Shown here: positions 38,382 through 46,292 of the stretch, piece after piece
Layout of the letters: each line of letters starts with the position of its first letter
How positions within the stretch are numbered: the first letter of the stretch is position 1
DNA from: DASWLF01 sp963768765
Lineage (GTDB): Bacteria; Desulfobacterota; Desulfobaccia; Desulfobaccales; 0-14-0-80-60-11
Reading direction: 5' to 3'
Assembly (NCBI GenBank): GCA_963768765.1
Contig: CAVYJK010000020.1
Span: 186,001 to 250,000 of the forward strand
Length of the DNA: 64,000 nucleotides
Position numbers and translations under genes: made by a program
The notes under the pieces: generated by a model
Seen by the model: the letters and a program-made list of their open reading frames with translations, nothing else
Told to the model about the DNA's origin: nothing
The model's database searches: none

Positions 38382-38594
38382 ATGACCAAGATCATGACCG
38401 TGCTAATCTGGCTGCCCTTATCAGCGCTGCCGGCGGTGGCCGGCTGCGCCCAAGGATATTATTATTATGCACCCAGGGCGGTATCTTATCAGGGAGCCTC
38501 GGTGGACGAGGTTCCCCCGTCTTTTTACGACGACGACCCGAACTTGAGGTACTGGTACACCGCGCCTTACTGGAACCCCAGCGCATCGCCTTAA
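38382..38594 (+). CDS. Small lipoprotein, twin B
   Basis: A 70-residue protein with signal and lipobox 'ALPAVAGC'. The C-terminal half has 'EVPPSFYDDDPNLRYWYTAP' then 'YWNP', matching twin A at about 17 of 24 positions from 'VPPSFY' to 'WNP', while the signal peptides differ. The two genes arose by tandem duplication or belong to one small family. The function is unknown; the position between cusA/DUF302 and a Met-rich protein suggests an envelope role. Confidence 0.6.
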   Translation: MTKIMTVLIWLPLSALPAVAGCAQGYYYYAPRAVSYQGASVDEVPPSFYDDDPNLRYWYTAPYWNPSASP

Positions 38595-38646
38595 GGGGAC
38601 CAACCCGGCGCTTCTTCCGGGGCTTTAACCACCCCAAGGAGGAATT

Positions 38647-39009
38647 ATGAAAAAAATCTTTTTACTGGCAATCTCTTTGGTTTTAGTGTTATTTCCGGCC
38701 GCGGCCTTCGCCCAGATGCAGGGTCAGGGCCAGCACATGATGGTCGGGCAAGGCATGATGGGCCAGGGCATGATGCAAAACCTGGGTATGATGTCCCACA
38801 TGATGGACCAGATGCACCAGATGATGGGGCAGCAGGGCATGACCCCGGGGCAACAGAAGGAGATGCTGGACCTCATGAACCAGATGGGGACCATGATGCA
38901 GCATATGGGCCAGAGTCAAACCCCCCAGATGGAGGACCAGCACCAGAAACAGCTTAAAGAGATGCAGCAGCGCCTGAATGCCATGCAGAACCAGATGAAA
39001 AGCAAGTAG
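38647..39009 (+). CDS. Secreted methionine-rich protein, probable copper binder
   Basis: A 120-residue protein. Signal peptide of about 22 residues ending 'FPAAAFA'. The mature part (98 residues) holds 25 Met, many as MM pairs within 'MMxxQGMM' and 'MxHMMDQMHQMM' patterns, with Gln, Gly and a few His. Such thioether-rich segments bind Cu(I) and Ag(I), as in CusF-, PcoE- or SilE-like proteins. An AAGGAGGA ribosome binding site precedes the ATG. Its position after the cus operon supports a periplasmic metal-buffer role. It is helical and low-complexity, so similarity searches would be weak. Confidence 0.7.
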   Translation: MKKIFLLAISLVLVLFPAAAFAQMQGQGQHMMVGQGMMGQGMMQNLGMMSHMMDQMHQMMGQQGMTPGQQKEMLDLMNQMGTMMQHMGQSQTPQMEDQHQKQLKEMQQRLNAMQNQMKSK

Positions 39010-39083
39010 TCAAGGTGCCGACAGGTTGCAGGAGAGCAGCCTGGGCCTCCACCCTTCGGGTCACTGGATTATTAGGGGTTCCT

Positions 39084-39674
39084 TTGAACTACCGGCGTTT
39101 GATATGGTATACCCTGAGCGGGATGATGGTGGGCTTTCTCCTGGTGCACCCTTTCGCCATGGTGGCCAACACCCTGGACCCCCTACACCCCCACCGGGCC
39201 TTGAATCTCTCGCTGTGGCTGGCCCAGATACGCCTGGCTTTCAGCCGCGCCATGCTGGCCATGGGTGTAGCTTTTGCCTTAATAGGCGGCGCCGCGGGTT
39301 TCGGTTTGGGGGCCTGGCACCTCCAGAAAGAACGGTGGATGGCGGAAAAACTGGAATCGCAGCGCCGGCTGGCCGCCCTGGAGACTCTGCGGGAATTGAT
39401 GGTAACCCTGGCCCACCATATCCGCAACGCCAATGTAGTGATCGGCGGCTTCAGCTCCCGTCTGTTGAAGAGTACCGCCGATGCGGAATTGCAGGAGCAG
39501 TTGCGGCTGGTTATGGAAGCCTCCCGGAGGATCGAGGCGGTGGTGGGGGCGCTGGAAAGCCTGAAGGAGATTAGCACCACCCACTATTCCACAGCGGGCC
39601 AGGCCTTGATGATCGACTTGAAACAAGAACTGGAAGCCCGTCTGGATACCAAGGCAATCAATGAGCAACATTAA
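39084..39674 (+). CDS. Membrane protein with HisKA-like domain, no ATPase domain
   Basis: About 196 residues if started at TTG 39084, which has AGGGG five bases upstream; an ATG further upstream at 39015 is in frame but lacks similarity. Two membrane helices (about 5-28 and 52-76) carry 'LLVHPFAMVAN', the same motif as the two following genes ('GHPLSML', 'GHPISML'). The cytosolic part has a dimerisation/phosphoacceptor-like segment, 'LMVTLAHHIRNANVVIGGF', but no HATPase domain follows. The tail 'HYSTAGQALMIDLKQELE' recurs in the short ORF at 40637. The stop overlaps the next gene by 14 bases. Confidence 0.65.
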   Translation: MNYRRLIWYTLSGMMVGFLLVHPFAMVANTLDPLHPHRALNLSLWLAQIRLAFSRAMLAMGVAFALIGGAAGFGLGAWHLQKERWMAEKLESQRRLAALETLRELMVTLAHHIRNANVVIGGFSSRLLKSTADAELQEQLRLVMEASRRIEAVVGALESLKEISTTHYSTAGQALMIDLKQELEARLDTKAINEQH

Positions 39675-40623
39675 TCCTGAGCAGTGCGATCAGGCGGTCC
39701 TTGAAGCCTTGATCCGCAAGAAGAGAACCTGGGTCTATCCCTGGATCGGCATCCTGTTTGGCATCGCGGTGGGAATCTTCATCGGCCACCCCCTTTCGAT
39801 GCTGGCGCATGAATTTTACAAGTCTATTGATTCGGGCGCCCCGTTGGATATCAGGGGAGCCTTTTTCCACAGCTTCCAGGTGCATATGTGGCCCATGACG
39901 CTCATCTTCGCCGGGTTTGGAGGGATAACTTGGGGTTTCATCGGCTTCATTTTGCAACGTCTCAGAGAGAGTCGCTTACGCCTGGACGCCGCGCACCGGG
40001 AACTTCTGAGACAGGCCAGGTACCTCAATACCTACCTGACGGTTAGCTCCATGGTCTCCCAATGCCTGGACCCCCACGAACTCCTGGAGGCTGTTTTGAA
40101 CGTCATCATGGAAACCGTGTCTGCGGAAGAAGCCTCGGTTCTCCTCCTCGACGAGGATCAGGCGAATTTCCGGTTCTATAGCGTCGAGGGCCCTGCCAAG
40201 CAGTGCCTCATGGCCGTAACCTTTCCCGCCGACAAGGGTATAGCCGGCTCCATCCTGCAAACCCAGAGGTCGGAGGTTATTAACGATGTGCATGGCGACC
40301 CTCGATTCTTTGAGGAGATCGACTCCAAATATGGCTTTGTCACCCAAAACCTGATCGCCATTCCCCTCACCGCGGGTGAGGAAAAGATCGGCGTGATGGA
40401 AGTCCTTAATAAATCCGGCGGCGAGCCCTTTACCGACGAGGAGCGCCTGCTGCTGGACTCCATCGCCGAAGAAATCGCCTTTGCCATTCGCAATGCCAGA
40501 ATTTTCGAGTACGTCATCAATACCTACTGCAAGCAACGCCAGGGACAAATGTCATGCAAGGGATGCCAGAGGCCCCTGCGGTCATGGACGCCCTGCGTTA
40601 AATATCTCGAAAAAAGTCTATAA
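39661..40623 (+). CDS. Membrane-tethered GAF protein with four-Cys tail
   Basis: A 320-residue protein. Two helices (about 26-50 and 76-100) include 'FIGHPLSML' and 'HMWPMTLI', followed by a coiled linker and one GAF domain (about 120-275: 'VSAEEASVLLLDED', 'SEVINDVHGDPRF', 'AGEEKIGVMEVLNKSGGE'). The C-terminus has four cysteines spaced C-x8-C-x2-C-x9-C (about 290-312), a possible metal or Fe-S site. It has no output domain, so it probably acts by contact with the neighbouring kinase-type proteins. The GAF is a close paralogue of that in the kinase at 24779-26845. Confidence 0.75.
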   Translation: MSNINPEQCDQAVLEALIRKKRTWVYPWIGILFGIAVGIFIGHPLSMLAHEFYKSIDSGAPLDIRGAFFHSFQVHMWPMTLIFAGFGGITWGFIGFILQRLRESRLRLDAAHRELLRQARYLNTYLTVSSMVSQCLDPHELLEAVLNVIMETVSAEEASVLLLDEDQANFRFYSVEGPAKQCLMAVTFPADKGIAGSILQTQRSEVINDVHGDPRFFEEIDSKYGFVTQNLIAIPLTAGEEKIGVMEVLNKSGGEPFTDEERLLLDSIAEEIAFAIRNARIFEYVINTYCKQRQGQMSCKGCQRPLRSWTPCVKYLEKSL

Positions 40624-40636
40624 TACAATTAATCCA

Positions 40637-40753
40637 ATGGCTCATTACTCATCAGGATTCGCTGCCGGCCGGGGGCTAATGATCGACTTGCAGGAAGAAC
40701 TGAAGTCCCTTCCGGCTACCCGAGATAATCCCGAGTGCCGCCATGAATCCTGA
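40637..40753 (+). CDS. Short ORF repeating the tail of the HisKA-like protein
   Basis: A 38-residue ORF starting at ATG 40637. 'AHYSSGFAAGRGLMIDLQEE' resembles the C-terminus of the protein at 39084-39674 ('THYSTAGQALMIDLKQE'). The two DNA stretches are also similar around 'TGATCGACTTG'. Its stop overlaps the next start by 11 bases, as the longer gene's stop overlaps its neighbour. It may be a relic of a duplicated gene, a coupling leader, or a real small protein. No clear ribosome binding site. Confidence 0.35.
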   Translation: MAHYSSGFAAGRGLMIDLQEELKSLPATRDNPECRHES

Positions 40754-41823
40754 TGAACCGAAGGTTGTCCCCCTGGAACTCCCCTCCCCCCGGGGCCGGG
40801 CCCGTTCCTACCCCTGGTGGGGTCTGCTCTTGGGCATCCTGGGCGGGTGCTTTCGTGGGGCATCCCATCTCCATGTTGGTGCAGAACATTCAGGACTACG
40901 TGGGGAAGCAGGCTCCCCTGGCTCCGTTTACGGCCCTTTACCACAGCTTCCACTTCTCCCACATGTGGCCCATGATGCTCCTTTATGCCTTCGCCGGGGG
41001 CATCTTCTGCGCCATCCTGGGCTACGTGCTGCAGCGCCTCCAAGAACAGCGCCTACTGGTGGAAATGCTGCACCATGAATTCGAACTGCAGGTGGCCACC
41101 CTGCGGCACCATTACAAGAACCTGGCCATCGGCATCCGGGGCTTCTCGGAGAGGATCAAACACCAGGTGGCGAAACTGGAGGATTGCCTGGCCCAATGCT
41201 CCCAGCGGGATTGCCCCACGTACCTGGAATTCCGTGAAGATGTGGCCGCCCTGGAACGCAGCGTCGACATCCTGAATGACACGGCCCAACGCCTCACCGA
41301 CACCCTGGGGCAGGAGCTGGTGTTTTTAAAAGCCCTCACCAGCGAAAACCTGGCGCCGGAATCCAGGGACCTGTATCCCCTGGTGCTGGCCGCGGTGCGG
41401 GACCTAACGAACGTGCGCTTCCGGGACAAAGGGGTGCAGGTGGAAATCAACGGCCGCCCGTGGCAAGACTGCCGGGACTCCCTGGTCTTTTCCTTTGAGC
41501 CCTATGCCATGGAAATCATCCTCCAGAACCTGCTCAGCAATGCCATGAAGTATGGCGACCGCGTCGGGGTAGAGGTGAAGGAGAAGGGGGGCTGGGTGCA
41601 GGCGGCCATTCACGACAACGGCCCGGGCCTTACGGTGGAAGAACTCAAGGAACGGCTGTTGGCCCCCGCCGAGCGGCGACAGGCGGACAGCACCCACCTG
41701 GGCCTGAAGGTGAGCATCCATTTGCTGCAGAAAAGCGGCGGCCGTCTGGCGGTATGGAGCGAGCCCGGGGCCGGCGCCACCTTTATCCTGGAGGTTCCCA
41801 AACAGCCCCGAACCTCGTCCTGA
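40743..41823 (+). CDS. Membrane sensor histidine kinase of the tethered trio (frame broken)
   Basis: Composite of about 359 residues. One extra G in 40845-40847 separates the first 35 residues ('YPWWGLLLGILGG') from 'AFVGHPISML'. Two helices carry GHPISM and 'FSHMWPMMLL', as in the GAF protein before it. The cytosolic part has a phosphoacceptor-like 'LRHHYKNLAIGIRGF', three nearby cysteines (C-x3-C-x4-C), and an HATPase domain with N-box 'NLLSNAMKYGD', 'DNGPGL' and 'LGLKVSIHLLQKSGG'. It is probably the ATP-using kinase of the group. Confidence 0.8.
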
Positions 41824-42124
41824 AGGCCAGAAGAACCCGCGGCGAAGGCGCCGGCTCCACCAAGCGCCCCCACCAAAACCTCGGGGCCCTACCCACCGGA
41901 ACGTAGACCGACTTATACCATTTCCTGATTGACCATCCACTGGCGATGTGGGCGCGGCTGCCTGTCGCCCTTTATCCTGGGGCGGCCACCTGGGTCGGGG
42001 CGTAGGCGGCCAGGGACGGCCGCCCCACCGCCTTGATTTTTCCGGTGGGGCCCCCTTGCCGCCAGGGCGCAGCACCGCCATTTTGGAGAGGTCTCAAGTT
42101 GGGATCAGGACGGCTCCGGCGATT
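41824..42124. other. Intergenic region between convergent genes
   Basis: About 300 bases between the kinase gene and the convergent receiver gene. It contains a GC-rich palindromic repeat near 42000-42025 (GGCGGCCAGGGACGGCCGCC type) also found near 8490-8515. No gene or T-tailed terminator is apparent. Confidence 0.4.
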
Positions 42125-42544
42125 TTAAGGGCGGCCGAAGAGAGTGGATATGTAAGTGCTGCCGGTGCGGAGCGCGCTGATGGCGGGAAGGAGTTCGTGG
42201 TCCATGGATTCTTTGAGCAGGTAGCCTTCGGCCCCGGCTAACAGGGCCTGGTTCAGGTATTCCCGGTTCTTGTGCATCGTCAGGATGAGGATCTTGATTT
42301 CCGGATGGCTGGCCTTGACCCTCTGGGTCGCCTCCAGGCCGCCTACCCTGGGCATGGAGAGGTCCAGGATCGCCAGGTGGGGGACGCGCTTCTCCAGGAA
42401 TTCCAGGAATTCCTGGCCGTCGTTAACCTCGCCCACCACTTCCAGTTCCGGGCTTTCTTCGATGATGCGTCTGATCCCCCGCCGGATGAGCGGGTGATCG
42501 TCAACCAGCAAGATGTGATACTTACCTGAGTTGCTGTAGCACAT
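42125..42544 (-). CDS. Stand-alone NarL-type receiver domain
   Basis: A 139-residue receiver. Acidic pair D15-D16 in 'LLVDDHPLI', phospho-acceptor D61 in 'LAILDLSMPRVGG', Thr in 'ILTMHK' and Lys in 'YLLKES'. The sequence is NarL/FixJ-like, but it stops just where the LuxR-type helix-turn-helix would begin ('TYISTLFGRP'), and none is found downstream in any frame. It may be a shuttle or inhibitor receiver, or the product of an old truncation. It faces the histidine kinase gene and is the nearest partner candidate. The start at 42544 was chosen because upstream codons do not fit the fold. Confidence 0.8.
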   Translation of the reverse strand: MCYSNSGKYHILLVDDHPLIRRGIRRIIEESPELEVVGEVNDGQEFLEFLEKRVPHLAILDLSMPRVGGLEATQRVKASHPEIKILILTMHKNREYLNQALLAGAEGYLLKESMDHELLPAISALRTGSTYISTLFGRP

Positions 42545-42754
42545 ATATTTTTGACCATCAATCCCGGGAGCCGGTAAGGTCGGGCGCACCCTTCCTCTCC
42601 AGGACCGGGGATGGGACGGCTTCTCCATAAAAATGGCACTACACCAGTCCATAAAATACTATTCTCTTTCTCTGCTATAAATATATCGGTAAAAGTACCT
42701 ATTCCCAGGACGGTAAAATTGCCTATTTTTCGATAATCATTATACTAGAACAAT

Positions 42755-43786
42755 ATGGATCCCTTGATCCCCGGCAATCTACATACCACCGCCATGGCCA
42801 TCCTGCCTCATGACCGGGGGGAACCGGCCCTGGAGCTGGCCCTGACCCTGGACATTCCCTTCTGGCCCCAACTGCCGCACCTGAGCTTTTATGAGGACAT
42901 GTACGTCCAGGCGGCCGAGCATTTTCCCGGCATTCGGCTGTTCCCCGAAACCAGCGGCATTCGCTTCGACACGGCCAAGTTCTACGACGAGTTGCCCCAG
43001 TTGTTGGAGCACTGGGACGAGCCCGCCTATTTCGACATCTCGCCTCAATACTCCGCGGTGTACCACCGCTTTCTGGAGCTGGACCTGAGCCACTATGTCG
43101 CCATCCGGGGGCAGTTGGAAGGCCCGGTGAGCTTCGGCTTGAAGATCCTGGATGAGACGGACCGCCCCCTCATCTTCAATGACCAGGTGCGGCCCCTTTT
43201 ACTGGACTTCATGGCCCGCCGGGCCCAGGCCCAACTCAACCGCCTCAAAGAGAAGCATGACAAGGCCTTCATGTTTCTGGACGAGCCGGGCCTGCAGTTT
43301 ATTTTCAGTTCCATTTCCGGCTACACCGACACCCGGGCCAAAGACGATCTGGACCGCTTCCTGGCCCAGATCGAGAAGCCCCGGGGCATCCACCTGTGCG
43401 GCAATCCAGATTGGGAGTTTCTCCTGAACCGCGACCTGGACATCCTGTCCCTGGACATCTACACCAACGGCGAGATCTTCCAGCATTACGGCAAGGCCAT
43501 CCGCCGCTTCCTGGACCGGGGCGGAGTCCTGGCCTGGGGGCTCATCCCCACCTGTTTCGAGTCTTTTGACCGGGAGAGCCAGGACCACCTCATGGCCTAC
43601 CTGGAATCCCTGTGGCCCACGCTGGTGGCCGCGGGCATTGACCGGGACCAGTTGCTGGCCCAGAGCCTGCTGGCCCCGGCCACCTGCTGCCTCATTAACC
43701 CGGACCGGGAAAAGACGGTGACTGCGGCCTACGCCTGGTTAAGGGAGGTCTCCCGGCGCCTGCGGGAAAAATACCGCTTACCATGA
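42755..43786 (+). CDS. MetE-like TIM-barrel protein (methionine synthase II type)
   Basis: A 343-residue protein resembling the C-terminal barrel of cobalamin-independent methionine synthase and the UROD/MetE superfamily. Likely zinc ligands are the His and Cys of 'GIHLCGNPDW' and a late Cys in 'APATCCLI', equivalent to the H-x-C ... C set in MetE. 'FLDEPGLQF' matches the conserved acidic strand. It is only half the length of MetE, so it may be a core-type methyltransferase using a corrinoid or another methyl donor, or a related C-S lyase. The next gene, a flavodoxin-like reductase, follows after 28 bases. Confidence 0.75.
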   Translation: MDPLIPGNLHTTAMAILPHDRGEPALELALTLDIPFWPQLPHLSFYEDMYVQAAEHFPGIRLFPETSGIRFDTAKFYDELPQLLEHWDEPAYFDISPQYSAVYHRFLELDLSHYVAIRGQLEGPVSFGLKILDETDRPLIFNDQVRPLLLDFMARRAQAQLNRLKEKHDKAFMFLDEPGLQFIFSSISGYTDTRAKDDLDRFLAQIEKPRGIHLCGNPDWEFLLNRDLDILSLDIYTNGEIFQHYGKAIRRFLDRGGVLAWGLIPTCFESFDRESQDHLMAYLESLWPTLVAAGIDRDQLLAQSLLAPATCCLINPDREKTVTAAYAWLREVSRRLREKYRLP

Positions 43787-43814
43787 AATCCATATTTCGC
43801 CAAGGGGAGCCGCC

Positions 43815-44464
43815 ATGATTCTGGTGGTCAACGGCAGTCCCCAGCCCCAGGGGAACCTGCATCGCCTGCTGGAGAAAATCGCCCGGTCCACCGGCAAACC
43901 ATACGAGATGGTCCAGCTGGCCAATCTCACCATCGGACCCTGCAAGGGCTGTGTGGAATGCGCCCCCACCAACGTGTGCGTGCAGCCCGACGACATGGCG
44001 CCCCTGTACGACCGCATTGTGGCCGCGGACGCCCTCATCGTGGGCGGCGCGGTCTACTTCGGCCGCCTCAACGCCCTGACCCATACCTTCCTGGAGCGCC
44101 TCTATCCCTTGCGCCACCGCCTGCCCCAGACCATGGGGAAGCTGGCCGCGGCGGTGTGCGTGGGCGCCATGGAAGCGGAGACGGGGTGCAGGAGATTATC
44201 GAATTTCTGGAAAAGTACTTCTACTACCGCCTGGTAGGGTCGGTCTATTTCAACAGCGGCACGCCCCCCTGCTACGTCTGCGGCTTTGGCGAGACTTGCC
44301 AGTACGGGGTTCCGGCCATGATGCTGAGCCCCCAGGAGTTTGCCCGGTTCAAGATCACCCCGCAGATGTTCCGGCGTTTCGAGGACTTCCCCGAGGTGGT
44401 GGCCGCCTGCGACTACCTTTCCCGGGACCTGGCCGCGGCCATCGACTCCCTGGCAACAGGATAA
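43815..44464 (+). CDS. Flavodoxin-fold NAD(P)H-dependent FMN reductase (frame broken)
   Basis: Composite of about 216 residues. The start 'MILVVNGSPQPQGNLHRLL' is the FMN phosphate loop; 'GPCKGCVECAPTNVC' is the Cys-containing segment found in iron-sulfur flavoproteins, and 'YFGRLNALTHTFLER' lies near the flavin. A base appears to be missing in the G tract at 44183-44186; adding one joins 'MEAET' to 'GVQEIIEFLEKYF'. The C-terminal part has more cysteines ('CYVCGFGETC'). It could support the preceding MetE-like enzyme or act generally. Confidence 0.78.
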
Positions 44465-44481
44465 CTGCGGGAGCCAGGGAG

Positions 44482-45246
44482 ATGGGCGACCGGCAAACCC
44501 CAGCCATTGTCCTGACGGTGAAAGATTACGGCGAGGCCGACCTGGTGGTGACCTTTCTCACCCCGGGCCAGGGCCGCCTCACCGGGATGGCCAAGCACGC
44601 CCGGAAGAGCCGCCGCCGCTTTGCCCACTGCCTGGAACCGCTCAGCCGGGTGGATTTTTTCCTCTCCCCCCGGCGGGGGGAGCTGGAGTTCCTCCAGAGG
44701 GGGGAACTGGTCAAGTCGTATCCGGCGTTGCGCCGGGACCTGAAACGCCTGGGCGCGGCCGCGGTGCTCTCAGAGCTGGCCGGCGAGCTGGCCGGCCCAC
44801 CGGAGGCCTACGGGGAAATCTTCGCCACCCTGGAGGCGGCCCTGGGCTTCCTGGAGGAAGGCCTCCCCCAGGACTCCCTCTTGCCGGTCTTTTTACTGCG
44901 CCTCCTGGGCCTGGGCGGCTACGCACCCCGGCTTAAGCTGTGCCTCCAGTGCGGCCAGGGGCCGGAGGGGCCCCTTTATTTCAGCATTCCCCGGGGCGGG
45001 GTGCTCTGCGGCGCTTGCAGCCAGGGCGCCCCCGGGCCGCGGCTCCCTTTGAGCCTGGGGGCCTTAAAGCTCCTGCGCCTGGCCCAGGAGCTCCCCCGGG
45101 ACAAGCTCTCCCGCCTGCATCTCCCGGCCCCGCAGCGCCGCCAGAGCCTGGCCGTCTTGAAAGCCTTCCTGCGCTATCACCTGGGAAGGGACTTGAAATC
45201 CTGGTCCTTCTGGGAAAAGGTGGCGGGCGAGGAGGGGAAAGGCTAA
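44482..45246 (+). CDS. recO: DNA repair protein RecO
   Basis: A 254-residue protein. The N-terminal OB fold has 'AIVLTVKDYGEADLVVTFLT' and 'GRLTGMAKHARKSRRRF'. The central helical part is followed by a zinc-finger-like set, 'CLQCGQ' and 'CGACSQ' (about 155-182). RecO loads RecA onto SSB-coated DNA with RecR. The ATG at 44482 has GGGAG upstream and fits the family start. Confidence 0.92.
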   Translation: MGDRQTPAIVLTVKDYGEADLVVTFLTPGQGRLTGMAKHARKSRRRFAHCLEPLSRVDFFLSPRRGELEFLQRGELVKSYPALRRDLKRLGAAAVLSELAGELAGPPEAYGEIFATLEAALGFLEEGLPQDSLLPVFLLRLLGLGGYAPRLKLCLQCGQGPEGPLYFSIPRGGVLCGACSQGAPGPRLPLSLGALKLLRLAQELPRDKLSRLHLPAPQRRQSLAVLKAFLRYHLGRDLKSWSFWEKVAGEEGKG

Positions 45247-45251
45247 TTCTA

Positions 45252-46118
45252 ATGACCTTCAATTTCTCTCTTAGCGGCTGGGTGGTTCTGGCCCTCTTTT
45301 TCCTGCTGTTCTTCCTGGAAACGCGGCGGCCCCTGCGCCGCCTTAAGCGGCGCCGGGCCCCCCGGGTGGCCGTCAATCTGGCCGTCACCGCCCTGGGTTT
45401 TATCACCGGAGTGCTCACCGTCCGCCCGGTGGCCCTCATAGCCGCAGCCGGGGCCGAAGCCCGGGGCTTCGGTCTCCTGCACCTGCTGCCCCTGCCCTTT
45501 TGGGCCCAGATGGCCGTGGGGGTCCTCCTGATGGACCTCACCTTCTATTACTGGCACCGCCTCAACCACACCCGCCGTCTGCTGTGGCGCTTCCACAACG
45601 TCCATCACGTGGACCCGGACCTGGACGTGTCCACCTCCTTCCGGTTTCACTGCGGGGAAGTGCTGTATTCCACCGTGTTCCGCTTTCTCCAGGTGGGGTT
45701 GCTGGGGGTGCTGCCCGTTACTTACCTGACCTACGAATTACTGTTTAACAGCGCCACCATGTTCCAACACAGCAACGTGAAGATCCCCATCGGCTGGGAA
45801 CGCCGGCTGAACAGGGTTTTCGTCACTCCCCGCATGCATGGGGTGCACCACTCGGTGGTGGCCCGGGAGACCTATTCCAACTACTCCGTGGTCTTCAGCC
45901 TCTGGGACCGGCTGAACCGCAGCCTGCGCCTCAATGTGCCCCAGGGGGAGATCATCATCGGGGTTCCCGGCTATTTGCTGCCCCGGGACAACCGTTTCTT
46001 CCCCCTGCTGGCCCAGCCCTTCGCGCGGCAGCGGCCTTACTGGAGCTGGCCCAGCGGCAAGGCGCCCCGGCGGCTGCCGCCCGGCGCCGCCCCGGACCCC
46101 GCCTGGTTGGCGGAGTAG
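45252..46118 (+). CDS. Sterol desaturase/fatty-acid hydroxylase-family membrane protein
   Basis: A 288-residue membrane protein with the three His clusters of di-iron hydroxylases: 'WHRLNH' (H-x4-H, about 102-107), 'HNVHHVD' (about 115-121) and 'MHGVHHS' (about 199-205). Several hydrophobic helices lie in residues 8-170. Family members hydroxylate or desaturate lipids with O2, which would be unusual in a strict anaerobe; micro-oxic use or another chemistry is possible. The end is Pro/Ala-rich. It starts six bases after recO. Confidence 0.85.
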   Translation: MTFNFSLSGWVVLALFFLLFFLETRRPLRRLKRRRAPRVAVNLAVTALGFITGVLTVRPVALIAAAGAEARGFGLLHLLPLPFWAQMAVGVLLMDLTFYYWHRLNHTRRLLWRFHNVHHVDPDLDVSTSFRFHCGEVLYSTVFRFLQVGLLGVLPVTYLTYELLFNSATMFQHSNVKIPIGWERRLNRVFVTPRMHGVHHSVVARETYSNYSVVFSLWDRLNRSLRLNVPQGEIIIGVPGYLLPRDNRFFPLLAQPFARQRPYWSWPSGKAPRRLPPGAAPDPAWLAE

Positions 46119-46292
46119 CGGCCTCGGTTCCTGGTCGCTGGTCCCGGACGCATTTTCCGTATGGGGATTTATTTCCTCCTGCCCTGCCTTGCCTCGCAGC
46201 CGGAGCGCCCTTATCTTTACAAGCAGGAATTTCAAGGGCCGCTATCGGCGCCACAGCCGCGGCCCGTTCATGTCGAGGAGGAGGAGCTGCTT

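Noticed and set aside
42125..42544. Receiver as a full NarL-type regulator broken by a frame error
   Set aside because: I looked for a LuxR-type helix-turn-helix in all frames downstream on the minus strand to about 41830 and found none, so a simple one-base error cannot restore it.
45252..46118. Sterol biosynthesis in this organism
   Set aside because: The family includes many non-sterol lipid hydroxylases, and no squalene epoxidase, oxidosqualene cyclase or other sterol gene is present.
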